64,000 nt of DNA from Flavobacteriaceae bacterium (lineage in GTDB: Bacteria > Bacteroidota > Bacteroidia > Flavobacteriales > Flavobacteriaceae). Under the pieces are notes generated by a model. It searched no databases. It was not told the DNA's origin and was given only the letters and a program-made list of their open reading frames with translations. This document shows positions 27,092-36,266 of the stretch, piece after piece. The stretch's first letter is position 1, and the number at the start of each line of letters is the position of its first letter. A program made the translations under genes and the position numbers. Location of the stretch: assembly GCA_021739635.1 (NCBI GenBank), contig JAIPBH010000013.1:55375-119374 (forward strand). Direction: 5' to 3'.

Positions 27092-27218
27092 ATGCAAAAA
27101 TAACATTGTTATTGCTCATACTTGCTATATTTTTTGAATGTAAACAGAAAAAAGTGTTGCTAAGTCTGTTGAAACAAAAGATGAGACTTACAGCCTAAAG
27201 AATAAAAATAAAAGTTGA
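27092..27218 (+). pseudogene. decayed N-terminal stump of a lipoprotein gene
   Basis: After the GH30 gene the sequence still encodes a lipoprotein start: ATG at 27092, then, after one frameshift in an A run, KITLLLLILAIFFECKQKK. A second frameshift follows, then VAKSVETKDETYSLKNKNKS and a stop. A hydrophobic signal plus lipobox (FFEC) in two adjacent frames shows a former gene now reduced to about 40 codons. Laminarin-type loci often carry another hydrolase such as GH3 at this position, but the remnant is too short to identify. Confidence 0.45.
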
Positions 27219-27249
27219 GTTTGTTTAGTTAATTGGTCAATTTGATACT

Positions 27250-27281
27250 GCTGCTTTCTTAATAACATTTTAAGAAGCAGC
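27250..27281 (+). terminator. hairpin after laminarin-type operon
   Basis: The stem GCTGCTTTCTTAA / TTAAGAAGCAGC has a single-base bulge. The following T tract is weak, so termination is likely but not certain. Confidence 0.5.
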
Positions 27282-27346
27282 GGTTTCAAAATGGTCTTTT
27301 AAACCTTATATCAAGCTTAAAAACCATTACATTACCATTTTATAAA

Positions 27347-29290
27347 ATGAAATCCTTTATATTAATAATCCTACTAAGTTTTAGTTGTTCTATTAGTTCA
27401 CAAGTTACTTTAGCAAAAATTTTTGGAGATAATATGGTGTTACAACGCAATATTAGTATTCCCATTTGGGGTTTAGCAAAACCTAATGACACCATTGAAG
27501 TTAATTTTAAACAACAAAAAGTATATACAAAAACTAATGCTAACGGTAAATGGATGGTTAAGTTAAACCCTGAAACTGCTGGTGGGCCTTTTGAATTAGT
27601 TGTAAAAGGTGAAAATACTTTAATTGTAAAAAATATTTTAGTTGGAGAAGTTTGGTTGTGCAGCGGACAGTCTAATATGGAGTTAATGGTTGGGCAATCT
27701 GATAATGCTAAGAATGAAATAGAAAATGCTTCAAACTACCCAAACATTAGGCATATAAAAATTCCAAAAGAAATAAACTCATTACCTAGTTCTGATATTT
27801 CAAATGGCACTTGGGATGCTTGTAGCCCATCAACAGTTGAAAATTTTACAGGAGTTGGTTATTTTTTTGCAAAAAAGTTACATGACAATTTACAAATTCC
27901 AATAGGCTTAATTAATGCCACTTGGGGTGGTTCTGTTATTGAATCATGGATAAGTAGAGAAGGTTTTGAAAGTAGTGAAGATTTTAAAGATTTAATTTCT
28001 ACTATGCCAAAAGCAAGTTTAGATTCTCTAGTTACTTTAAAAAAAATAACAACCCAAAATAGAATTGAAACATTACAGAACTCAAAATTTTCAGCTGCAA
28101 AAATCGAAACATATAAAAACATTAATCTTGATGACAGTTCTTGGTTACAAATGAACGAACCTCAAATATGGGAAACGCAAGAATTAGGAGAGTTTGATGG
28201 AATAGTTTGGCTAAGAAAACACATAACACTATCTAAACAAGAGATAAAAGTCCCCATAGTTTTAGAAATACCAGCTATTGATGACGAAGATATTACCTAT
28301 GTAAATGGTATAAAAATTGGTGCAACTAAAGGATGGGACACTAAAAGAGAATACACAATAAAAAGCGATATACTAAAAGAAGGTGATAACGTAATTGCAA
28401 TTCGTGTTGTAGATAACGGCGGCGGCGGCGGAATTTATGGGGTTTACTCAAAATTCAAACTACATTTAGGAGAAAATTCAATTTTATTAAGTGGAAACTG
28501 GAAGTATCAGGTTGAATCTATTTATGATGGCATTAATTTCAATGATTATCCATCATTAATATATAACGCTATTATAAATCCATTAATTCCTTTTGCTTTT
28601 AAGGGTGTAATTTGGTATCAAGGTGAATCAAATATTGGTAGATCATATCAATATAGAAAAGCTTTTCCTTTATTAATAGAAGATTGGAGGAAAAAATGGA
28701 ATCAAGGAATATTTCCTTTCTTTTTTGTCCAGTTGGCGACCTTTAATTCTGAAGGAAATAGTAATAACGGTTGTTCTTGGGCCGAACTTAGAGAATCACA
28801 AACACAAACTTTAACAACACCAAATACAGGAATGGTTGTAACAACAGATATTGGTATTCCTAATAACCTTCATCCTACTAATAAACAAACTGTAGGAGAG
28901 CGTTTATCATCAATAGCCTTGAATAACTTGTATGACAAACCAATGATGTGTAGTGGGCCTATTTATAAGTCTATGGAAATTAATAACAATCATATTATTA
29001 TTTCATTTGATGAAATAGGAAGTGGATTATATACTTCAGACAAAAACGGACATGTCAAAGGATTTGAGATTGCCGGAACAGATCAAGTTTTTCATGTTGG
29101 AAGAGCTTACATCAAAAACAATAAAGTAATAGTTTTTAATGAATATGTAAAAACACCTATAGCTGTTCGTTTTAGTTGGAAAGGTGATGCTTTGGAAAGT
29201 AATTTATTTAACAAAGAAGGATTTACTGCTATACCATTTAGAACCGACGACTGGAAAACGGTAACAAAAGATGCTAAATATAAATTTTAA
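27347..29290 (+). CDS. sialate O-acetylesterase-like carbohydrate esterase
   Basis: This 647-residue exported SGNH-type esterase has a signal peptide and then MVLQRNISIPIWG, the usual start of this family. The nucleophile block WLCSGQSNMEL has Ser at about 109, and a C-terminal Asp-x-x-His block lies in IPNNLHPTNK. A jelly-roll insert (about 260-380, with FDGIVWLRKHI) splits the catalytic domain, as in other members. It removes acetyl groups from sugars. Its link to the glucan locus is positional only, since it follows a terminator and a gene remnant. Confidence 0.8.
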   Translation: MKSFILIILLSFSCSISSQVTLAKIFGDNMVLQRNISIPIWGLAKPNDTIEVNFKQQKVYTKTNANGKWMVKLNPETAGGPFELVVKGENTLIVKNILVGEVWLCSGQSNMELMVGQSDNAKNEIENASNYPNIRHIKIPKEINSLPSSDISNGTWDACSPSTVENFTGVGYFFAKKLHDNLQIPIGLINATWGGSVIESWISREGFESSEDFKDLISTMPKASLDSLVTLKKITTQNRIETLQNSKFSAAKIETYKNINLDDSSWLQMNEPQIWETQELGEFDGIVWLRKHITLSKQEIKVPIVLEIPAIDDEDITYVNGIKIGATKGWDTKREYTIKSDILKEGDNVIAIRVVDNGGGGGIYGVYSKFKLHLGENSILLSGNWKYQVESIYDGINFNDYPSLIYNAIINPLIPFAFKGVIWYQGESNIGRSYQYRKAFPLLIEDWRKKWNQGIFPFFFVQLATFNSEGNSNNGCSWAELRESQTQTLTTPNTGMVVTTDIGIPNNLHPTNKQTVGERLSSIALNNLYDKPMMCSGPIYKSMEINNNHIIISFDEIGSGLYTSDKNGHVKGFEIAGTDQVFHVGRAYIKNNKVIVFNEYVKTPIAVRFSWKGDALESNLFNKEGFTAIPFRTDDWKTVTKDAKYKF

Positions 29291-29292
29291 TA

Positions 29293-30192
29293 TCACTTCA
29301 CATATTCTAAAAATTTCTCTAAAATGGGGTTCGTGTTATCTTTATTCCAAACTACAGACAAGACTGTTCTTTGTGGTATTTTATCTAAATCTATAAATTT
29401 TATATGCTTGTTATCAAATAGCTTTAATGAATTAGGAACTATAGAAATACCAAAATTATGTTCAACGAGTTTATAAATAGAACTCGCATGTATGGTATTA
29501 TGTGATATGATAGGTGCAAATCCGCTATCATCAAAAATTTGCATCACTTTTTCATGATAAGAGGCGCTATATTCTGGATCAAACAATATAAATGACTCAT
29601 GCTTTAATTGACTCATATTTTTAAAGTTGCTACTATTTATTGGATGATTTTTTGGTAAGACCAAGCAAAACGCTTCTGTTAATAAGGGCAACATTTCTAC
29701 ATGTCTTGGAACTCTTTCCATTCTAACAAAACCTATATCTATTTCTTGTGATAACAAACTTTCAATTTGCTTGTTATTATCCATTTCTTTTAATGTAAAA
29801 ACAATATTTTCATGTACATTTCTAAATTTTAACAACAAATCTGGAATCACTTTTTGAATAGCTGAACCTACATAACCCAGTTTTAAATCACCGCCCATTC
29901 CATCATTCAATAATTTAGCATGATTAAAAATTTGATCTAAATTTTTTAAATTTCTTGTTAATTCATCTTTAAGATATGCACCAACTTTTGTTAATTCAAC
30001 TTTACGGTTGTGCCTCTCAAATAATACAATACCTAAATCATCTTCCATTTGCTTAATTTGCCTACTCAAACCTGGTTGCGATATATATAACCGTTCAGCT
30101 GCTTTTCTAAAATGCAAATCTTCAGCCACTGCTAAAAAATATTTCAAATGCCGAAGTTCTAATTGATTACTTAAAGGTATCATTACATACAA
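29293..30192 (-). CDS. LysR-family regulator, divergent to hutH
   Basis: This 299-residue protein has an N-terminal winged HTH (LRHLKYFLAVAEDLHFRKAAERLYISQPGLSRQIKQME, about 13-50) and a C-terminal LysR substrate-binding domain. It is divergent from hutH with 69 bp between the starts and is probably its regulator. The ATG at 30183 is an equally likely start. It is convergent with the esterase gene, with only 2 bp between the stops. Confidence 0.88.
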   Translation of the reverse strand: MYVMIPLSNQLELRHLKYFLAVAEDLHFRKAAERLYISQPGLSRQIKQMEDDLGIVLFERHNRKVELTKVGAYLKDELTRNLKNLDQIFNHAKLLNDGMGGDLKLGYVGSAIQKVIPDLLLKFRNVHENIVFTLKEMDNNKQIESLLSQEIDIGFVRMERVPRHVEMLPLLTEAFCLVLPKNHPINSSNFKNMSQLKHESFILFDPEYSASYHEKVMQIFDDSGFAPIISHNTIHASSIYKLVEHNFGISIVPNSLKLFDNKHIKFIDLDKIPQRTVLSVVWNKDNTNPILEKFLEYVK

Positions 30193-30224
30193 TAATTAAT
30201 ATTATTAAGCATCAAAAATAAGCA

Positions 30225-30232
30225 TAACTTTG
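30225..30232 (+). promoter_or_regulatory. -7 element of hutH promoter
   Basis: TAACTTTG matches the Bacteroidota -7 consensus TAnnTTTG and lies 29 bp before the hutH ATG, inside the divergent LysR-hutH spacer. An AT-rich near-palindrome just upstream (around 30194-30210) could be the LysR site. Confidence 0.55.
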
Positions 30233-30261
30233 TATTTATCAACAAATAACATGTTTTTTCA

Positions 30262-31755
30262 ATGATGTTTAAATACGGAATAGACAAGCTTACGGTTAAT
30301 AAAGTTATACAGATTTCAAATGGAAACTTAAAAGCTATCCTCACTCATGAAGCCATTTCAAAAGTAAATGAAAGCAGAAAAAGAGTTGAAAAAATGGCAC
30401 AATCTAACAAAGCGGTTTATGGAATAAATACAGGTTTTGGGCCATTATGTGATGTGCAAATTACGCCTGCTGAAACCAATAAACTTCAAGAAAATCTTTT
30501 AATTACGCATGCTGTTGGCGTTGGAAATCCTATTGATAAGCAACTCTCAAAAATCATGATGATTTGTAAAGTGCATGCTTTATGCCAAGGATTTTCTGGT
30601 ATCAGGTTGGAAGTTATTGAACGCATTATATACTTTATTGAAAACAACTTACTACCAGTAGTTCCAGAACAAGGATCGGTTGGAGCATCAGGAGATTTAG
30701 CCCCTTTATCACATTTATTTTTACCATTAATTGGTGAAGGTGAATTTTGGTTAGATGTTGACATAGTACCAGCTAATCAATTACTTAAAACACACTCACT
30801 AAAACCTATTCAATTACAAGCAAAAGAAGGTTTAGCATTAATAAATGGCACCCAATTTATTTTAGCTCATACCATAGTTGGACTAAAAAAAATGAGCTAC
30901 CTACTTGATTTAGCAGATTTAGCAGGTGCTATGAGCATTGAAGGTTATAAAGGAAGTGCCTCACCATTTAAAGAAGTATTACACCTAATTAGACCTTTTA
31001 AAGGAAACTTAAAAGTTGCCAAACGTATGAGAATGCTTTTTAAGAATTCTGAAAATATCATGTCTCATGAAAATTGCGAACGTGTTCAAGACCCTTATTC
31101 TATGAGGTGTATTCCTCAAGTACATGGCGCTTCAAGAAATGCTTACTATCATTTAAATGATTTAGCTAAAATTGAAATGAACTCAGTAACCGATAACCCC
31201 ATTGTATTAAGTGACACTGAAGCCATTTCTGGTGGAAACTTCCACGGACAACCCTTAGCCATGGCTTTAGATTATGCCTCGATTGCTGCATCGGAATTAG
31301 GAAATATAGCTGATAGACGCTGCTATTTACTTATTGAAGGCAAATACGGATTACCTCGTTTACTAACAACTGGAGGCGGATTGAACTCTGGTTTTATGAT
31401 TCCGCAATACACAACCGCTGCATTAGTTACTGAAAACAAATCGTTGTGCTTCCCTCCTTCAGCAGATAGTATTCCAACATCATTAGGACAAGAAGATCAT
31501 GTATCCATGGGAAGCATTTCTGGTAGAAAATTCAATCAGATTTTAGGAAATTTAGAAAAAATACTTGCTATAGAACTTATGTATGCTGCACAAGCTTTAG
31601 AGTTTAGAAGGCCAAATACGTTTTCAGAACTTATTGAGGAAAATTTTAAACTTATTAGAAGTAAGGTTAAAAAACTTGAAGAGGATAGAATTTTAAAAAA
31701 TGATATCAATGCTATGATAAGCTTAGTAATAAATCAATCTTTCATTGTTAGATAA
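30262..31755 (+). CDS. hutH: histidine ammonia-lyase
   Basis: This 497-residue protein has the MIO cofactor triad Ala-Ser-Gly at about 142-144 in GSVGASGDLAPLSH, the defining mark of aromatic amino-acid lyases. The N-terminal YGINTGFGPL is also conserved. It converts L-histidine to urocanate and ammonia in the cytoplasm. hutU follows after 12 bp. Specificity for histidine, not Tyr or Phe, is supported by hutU next to it. Confidence 0.93.
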   Translation: MMFKYGIDKLTVNKVIQISNGNLKAILTHEAISKVNESRKRVEKMAQSNKAVYGINTGFGPLCDVQITPAETNKLQENLLITHAVGVGNPIDKQLSKIMMICKVHALCQGFSGIRLEVIERIIYFIENNLLPVVPEQGSVGASGDLAPLSHLFLPLIGEGEFWLDVDIVPANQLLKTHSLKPIQLQAKEGLALINGTQFILAHTIVGLKKMSYLLDLADLAGAMSIEGYKGSASPFKEVLHLIRPFKGNLKVAKRMRMLFKNSENIMSHENCERVQDPYSMRCIPQVHGASRNAYYHLNDLAKIEMNSVTDNPIVLSDTEAISGGNFHGQPLAMALDYASIAASELGNIADRRCYLLIEGKYGLPRLLTTGGGLNSGFMIPQYTTAALVTENKSLCFPPSADSIPTSLGQEDHVSMGSISGRKFNQILGNLEKILAIELMYAAQALEFRRPNTFSELIEENFKLIRSKVKKLEEDRILKNDINAMISLVINQSFIVR

Positions 31756-31767
31756 ATCTAAAAAAAA

Positions 31768-33771
31768 ATGACATTTAAAGAACACATATTACAAGGAATT
31801 CCAACAGATTTACCACCAAAAAGAAATTATCCTATTGGAATAAACAGAGCTCCAAAAAGAAAAGATATACTGTCCATAGAAGAAAAAAAACTAGCTATAC
31901 GTAATGCCTTACGCTACTTTCCTGAAAAGTGGCATCAAGAACTATCCAAAGAATTTACTGAAGAATTGGTTACTTATGGGCGCATATACATGTATAGATT
32001 TAAGCCTGAATATAGTATGTATGCACGTCCTATTTCAGAATATCCTTCAAAATCATTACAGGCAGCAGCCATCATGTTAATGATACAAAACAACCTAAAT
32101 CCTGCTGTAGCACAACATCCTGAAGAGTTAATTACCTATGGTGGAAATGGTGCGGTGTTTCAAAATTGGGCACAATATTTACTTACCATGCAGTATTTGG
32201 CAACCATGACTGATGAACAAACGCTTCATATGTACTCTGGGCATCCCATGGGATTATTTCCATCATCTAAAGAAGCTCCAAGAGTAGTGATTACTAATGG
32301 TATGATGATTCCAAATTACTCAAAACCTGATGATTGGGAAAAATTTAATGCTTTAGGCGTCACCCAATATGGGCAAATGACAGCTGGGTCGTTTATGTAT
32401 ATTGGTCCACAAGGAATTGTTCATGGAACTACTATTACCATCATGAATGCCTTCAGAAATATATTACAAAAAGAAGTTACTCCAAAAGGGAAAATATTTT
32501 TAACTGCCGGATTAGGAGGCATGAGCGGTGCACAACCTAAAGCTGGAAATATAGCCGGATGTATTACAGTTTGTGCAGAAGTAAACCCAAAAGCAGCTAC
32601 TAAAAGGCATGAGCAAGGTTGGGTTGATGTGTTAATTGACAACATGACTCACTTAATTGAACGTGTAAAACAAGCTCAAAAAAACAATGAAACAGTATCT
32701 ATTGCTTTCATTGGGAATGTGGTTGATGTTTGGGAACAATTTTATAACAATGATATATTTATTCACGTAGGTTCAGATCAAACGTCACTGCATATTCCGT
32801 GGACTGGTGGTTATTATCCAGTTGACATAAGTTATGATGATGCTAATAAATTAATTAGTGAACAACCAGAGCTTTTCAAACAAAAAGTTCAAGAAACACT
32901 TCGCCGTCATGCTGATGCCATAAATAAACATGCAGAGCGAGGTACCTATTTTTTTGACTACGGAAATGCTTTCTTGCTAGAAGCATCTCGAGCTGGAGCA
33001 GATATTATGAACGAAAATAATATCGATTTTAAATATCCATCTTATGTTCAAGATATTTTAGGGCCTATGTGTTTTGATTATGGATTTGGGCCCTTTCGTT
33101 GGGTATGTACGTCAGGCAAATCAGAAGATTTAGATAAAACTGATAGGATAGCCTTGCGTGTTTTACAGGAGATTTTTAAAACAGCTCCAGATGAAATTAA
33201 ACAACAACTTCAAGACAATATCACTTGGATTAAAGAAGCCAAAAATAACAAAATGGTGGTTGGCACGCAGGCAAGAATTTTATATGCTGATGCCGAAGGT
33301 CGTTCAAAAATTGCACAAGCTTTTAATAAAGCTATTTCAAATGGTGAAATTGGCCCTGTTGTTTTAGGAAGAGACCATCATGACGTTAGCGGTACAGATT
33401 CTCCTTATAGAGAAACGTCAAACATATATGATGGAAGCAGATTTACTGCTGATATGGCCATTCACAATGTTATAGGAGATAGCTTTAGAGGCGCTACATG
33501 GGTTTCTATTCATAATGGTGGCGGTGTTGGTTGGGGAGAAGTAATTAATGGTGGTTTTGGTATGCTACTAGATGGTACAAAAGAAGCAGAAACCCGATTA
33601 AAAAACATGCTTTTTTATGATGTCAATAACGGAATTGCCAGACGAAGTTGGGCAAGAAACAAAGAAGCCATGTTTGCAATTAAAAGAGAAATGGAACACA
33701 CACCAAATCTTAAAGTTACTATACCAAATTTAGTAGCAAACGATGTATTAAAAGAATTATTTAAAAACTAA
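31768..33771 (+). CDS. hutU: urocanate hydratase
   Basis: This 667-residue protein carries the urocanase motif YGGNGAVFQNWAQY and the NAD-binding region GGMSGAQPKAG. It is longer than the usual form of about 550 residues, as in other Bacteroidota. It converts urocanate to imidazolonepropionate. The next pathway genes (hutI and a formiminoglutamate step) are not in this window. The amidohydrolase at 39122-40264 is not hutI. hutU ends about 50 bp before the first copy of the 68-bp dispersed repeat. Confidence 0.93.
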   Translation: MTFKEHILQGIPTDLPPKRNYPIGINRAPKRKDILSIEEKKLAIRNALRYFPEKWHQELSKEFTEELVTYGRIYMYRFKPEYSMYARPISEYPSKSLQAAAIMLMIQNNLNPAVAQHPEELITYGGNGAVFQNWAQYLLTMQYLATMTDEQTLHMYSGHPMGLFPSSKEAPRVVITNGMMIPNYSKPDDWEKFNALGVTQYGQMTAGSFMYIGPQGIVHGTTITIMNAFRNILQKEVTPKGKIFLTAGLGGMSGAQPKAGNIAGCITVCAEVNPKAATKRHEQGWVDVLIDNMTHLIERVKQAQKNNETVSIAFIGNVVDVWEQFYNNDIFIHVGSDQTSLHIPWTGGYYPVDISYDDANKLISEQPELFKQKVQETLRRHADAINKHAERGTYFFDYGNAFLLEASRAGADIMNENNIDFKYPSYVQDILGPMCFDYGFGPFRWVCTSGKSEDLDKTDRIALRVLQEIFKTAPDEIKQQLQDNITWIKEAKNNKMVVGTQARILYADAEGRSKIAQAFNKAISNGEIGPVVLGRDHHDVSGTDSPYRETSNIYDGSRFTADMAIHNVIGDSFRGATWVSIHNGGGVGWGEVINGGFGMLLDGTKEAETRLKNMLFYDVNNGIARRSWARNKEAMFAIKREMEHTPNLKVTIPNLVANDVLKELFKN

Positions 33772-33823
33772 CTAAATAAGGACTTAAACTCTTGTAAAAC
33801 AAAAAACCTCCAACCAAAAGGAT

Positions 33824-33891
33824 GAAGGTTCTACTAGTAGAGCGAACAGAAAAAATGTCTAACCTTTTGATATTGGAATTAGAAAAATTTA
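33824..33891 (+). repeat. 68-bp direct repeat, copy A
   Basis: The 68 bp starting GAAGGTTCTACTAGTAGAGC match 48276-48343 at 64 of 68 positions in the same orientation. The repeat contains the palindrome CTACTAGTAG and AAGGTT/AACCTT end pairs. Its right end runs into the stop codon of the T9SS hydrolase gene. A weaker hairpin (AACCTCCA / TGAAGGTT) precedes it. Confidence 0.8.
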
Positions 33892-35094
33892 TGTTTTTAT
33901 AAGCTTTATCAGCATGTGTCCCAGCTTAAGAAAATATATTCCAGCAGGTTGATTGGAAATATTGATTTCTTGTAGTGAATTATAGCTATCAAAATTAAAT
34001 ACAGAAACCAAACCGCCTGTTATATTGAATAGCTCTCCTTGTTTATATTGAAGCCTGGAATTATCAAAATAAATACAATTTGATGTTGGGTTAGGATAAA
34101 ATTTTACGCTTTCTTTACGATTGAATCCAAGGCTGCTCAATGTACTTTGCAAAATATACTGAAGCGCATCATTTGCCATTGCTTGTGCATCATGACCAAT
34201 ACCAACAATTTCATGTTTCTCCCAATTAAAAGGAATACTCATAATTTGAGAAGTAGTTTCACTACTATTAAAAAAATACCTACCACGTACAAGTCTAAAT
34301 AAACCTTGTTGAGTATCAACCACAGAATTATGCCTTAATCCTGCTGAATTAGGATCGGTGTCATCTAATCCTAAATGGACAATAAGTTTTTTTGAAAATG
34401 CGGTGGTTAAGGTTTCATTGCTCAATTGACCTTCATTTAATCCATAAGGAAAATTATAAGCGTATTCAGGTACTGTATACCAACCTGAATTTGAACAAAC
34501 GGCAATATCCAATTTAGAATTGGGTAAATATTCAACAAATCGATGTAAAAATTGTGCGCCTCCTGAATGTCCCCACGCATTATACACTTCTTGTAAGCCA
34601 GAAACATCTAATTTTATATATTCAAATAAAGGATCTATAATAGAGAATGTCCACTCATTTATTGGATTATATTTAGCTAAACTTGGATTATCACCATCAT
34701 CAAATATATTTCCAGACTGATATTTATCTCCCGTTGGATAATATATATCTGAAAATTCAGGTGCAAATACCATAAACCCATTAGCATCAGCCATAGAAAT
34801 CCAATAGTCTCTGTAATCACTGCCATTTCTGTCAGAACCATGAAAAGACATTAGAATTGGCATGGTAGCCATGTTACCATTTGGAATATGATAAAATACC
34901 TCAACAGGTTTTGTGTTTAAAGGAACTGCTGGAACATAAGTAAATGATCCTGTTGTATTGGGGTTCAATGTTTGTGCAATACCAAAAGCATAGTTGAATA
35001 CAAGAACACAGATGGTTATCTTTGTTCTGTTACTAAAAAACGATTTGAACAAGAAATTCTCCAACGGTTTGATTATTTGTATTCGAATTATCAA
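33889..35094 (-). CDS. T9SS-secreted PHB-depolymerase-like alpha/beta hydrolase
   Basis: This protein of up to 401 residues has a signal peptide (ICVLVFNYAFGIAQ) and an oxyanion block (SFHGSDRN). The nucleophile box GHSGG (Ser at about 177) and a catalytic His in GIGHDAQA follow. A C-terminal T9SS sorting domain begins at FYPNPTSN. It is exported and released or anchored at the surface. Related enzymes depolymerise polyesters and, in PahZ1, thermal polyaspartate. Its N-terminal part overlaps the upstream porin stop by 62 bp. A TTG at 35052 preceded by GGAG is an alternative start. It is the last gene of the seven-gene operon and a paralogue of the lipoprotein at 45776-46699. Confidence 0.75.
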   Translation of the reverse strand: MIIRIQIIKPLENFLFKSFFSNRTKITICVLVFNYAFGIAQTLNPNTTGSFTYVPAVPLNTKPVEVFYHIPNGNMATMPILMSFHGSDRNGSDYRDYWISMADANGFMVFAPEFSDIYYPTGDKYQSGNIFDDGDNPSLAKYNPINEWTFSIIDPLFEYIKLDVSGLQEVYNAWGHSGGAQFLHRFVEYLPNSKLDIAVCSNSGWYTVPEYAYNFPYGLNEGQLSNETLTTAFSKKLIVHLGLDDTDPNSAGLRHNSVVDTQQGLFRLVRGRYFFNSSETTSQIMSIPFNWEKHEIVGIGHDAQAMANDALQYILQSTLSSLGFNRKESVKFYPNPTSNCIYFDNSRLQYKQGELFNITGGLVSVFNFDSYNSLQEINISNQPAGIYFLKLGHMLIKLIKT

Positions 35095-36247
35095 TACTTG
35101 TTATTGAAGCTTGCATTTTCAAATTATTGTTGTTAAAATATTTTGTGAGTCCAAAAGTAAAACTGTTTAAGTCTTGCATTAAAGAGTTTAAATTAGTTTC
35201 ATATTCAGGCTTAGAACTTTCATATCTAAAATCAAAACTTAGACCTTTTGCAGTTACATAACCAGCCTGAAAATTATAACTATCTCCTATTAATAAATAC
35301 TCACTAATTTGTTGAGGTGCCAATATCTGTGTTGCAGTGGCATCAATAAAGGTTGTATTTAAACCACTTGCGCTTGCATTAGCATATTCTCCTAAAAACG
35401 AGAATCCTTGATATTTCAATAAAAAATCAAGATAAACTTGTGAATAGTCTGGAAGATTATTAAGACCATTAGCATTGTATAACAAAAAATTTCCATGACC
35501 TTCGCCGTTAGCATTGCTTACCCCTGTATTTTGACTTATTGCTGCACCAACAACAAATTTTAAGCTTTGTTCATGTGCTAAATCAGCACTTAAATTATCA
35601 TTGCCTTCAGAGAAATAACCAAATGGATACAAGTCTAAACGCCCTCCAATTTTTAATCCTCCTAGATCTGTATCTCTAGAATCAACACCAAAAGAATTTC
35701 TTCCATCTCCAGAGGTTAATGCAGCCATAGGCACTATACCAAATTTGTTGCCAAACTTACTTTCCATGAACAGACCAAATTCTCGTCCTGTTCTACTTAA
35801 TGTTTGACTCAATAAACTACGGTCTGTAAACTGTAATTTATCTTCTCTAAATGTCATCTCTCGATTATTTAGAAAGGTTTGTTTTTGCCCAACAGTTATA
35901 GTTATTTTGCTAGTAGGATGATACGCAACCCAAGCATCTAATAATGGTTCTGAAAGGCTATAATCTGTTTGTATTAAAAAACTAACTTTTTCTTTTATTG
36001 CTTTTCCACTCAGAATTAAGAATGTTCTTTTAGCACTGAATTCATTACTAGAATCTTGCCCCTTAACCTTGCTATTCTTGAAAGCAGGCTGAATAAATCC
36101 TCCAAAACTAAACTGATAATTTCCTTCATTAAAGGAAAAATTTAATCCCCTACCAAGCTCAAAGTTTGATGTATTTTTTTCACTTTCTTGGGCATTTAAT
36201 AGTATAGATATACAGAAAAATATTGTTATTAATGACAGTTTTTTCAT
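35033..36247 (-). CDS. OprO/OprP-type outer-membrane porin (copy 2)
   Basis: This 404-residue protein has a signal peptide (LLNAQES) and repeated amphipathic strands. Typical family stretches are FSFGGFIQPAF, REFGLFMES and a C-terminal phenylalanine (LVQIVF). The family comprises anion/phosphate-selective trimeric porins. It is paralogous to the porin at 37803-39107. In this operon it would suit uptake of acidic oligomers released outside the cell. Gap to the M14 gene is 19 bp. Confidence 0.8.
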   Translation of the reverse strand: MKKLSLITIFFCISILLNAQESEKNTSNFELGRGLNFSFNEGNYQFSFGGFIQPAFKNSKVKGQDSSNEFSAKRTFLILSGKAIKEKVSFLIQTDYSLSEPLLDAWVAYHPTSKITITVGQKQTFLNNREMTFREDKLQFTDRSLLSQTLSRTGREFGLFMESKFGNKFGIVPMAALTSGDGRNSFGVDSRDTDLGGLKIGGRLDLYPFGYFSEGNDNLSADLAHEQSLKFVVGAAISQNTGVSNANGEGHGNFLLYNANGLNNLPDYSQVYLDFLLKYQGFSFLGEYANASASGLNTTFIDATATQILAPQQISEYLLIGDSYNFQAGYVTAKGLSFDFRYESSKPEYETNLNSLMQDLNSFTFGLTKYFNNNNLKMQASITSIDNSNTNNQTVGEFLVQIVF

Positions 36248-36266
36248 TTGTTTATTTTTTGTATTG

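Noticed and set aside
33824..33891. Repeat copies A and B as complete tRNA genes
   Set aside because: No T arm, anticodon arm or D arm can be built. Only the 17-bp flank is shared with the tRNA-Met fragment.
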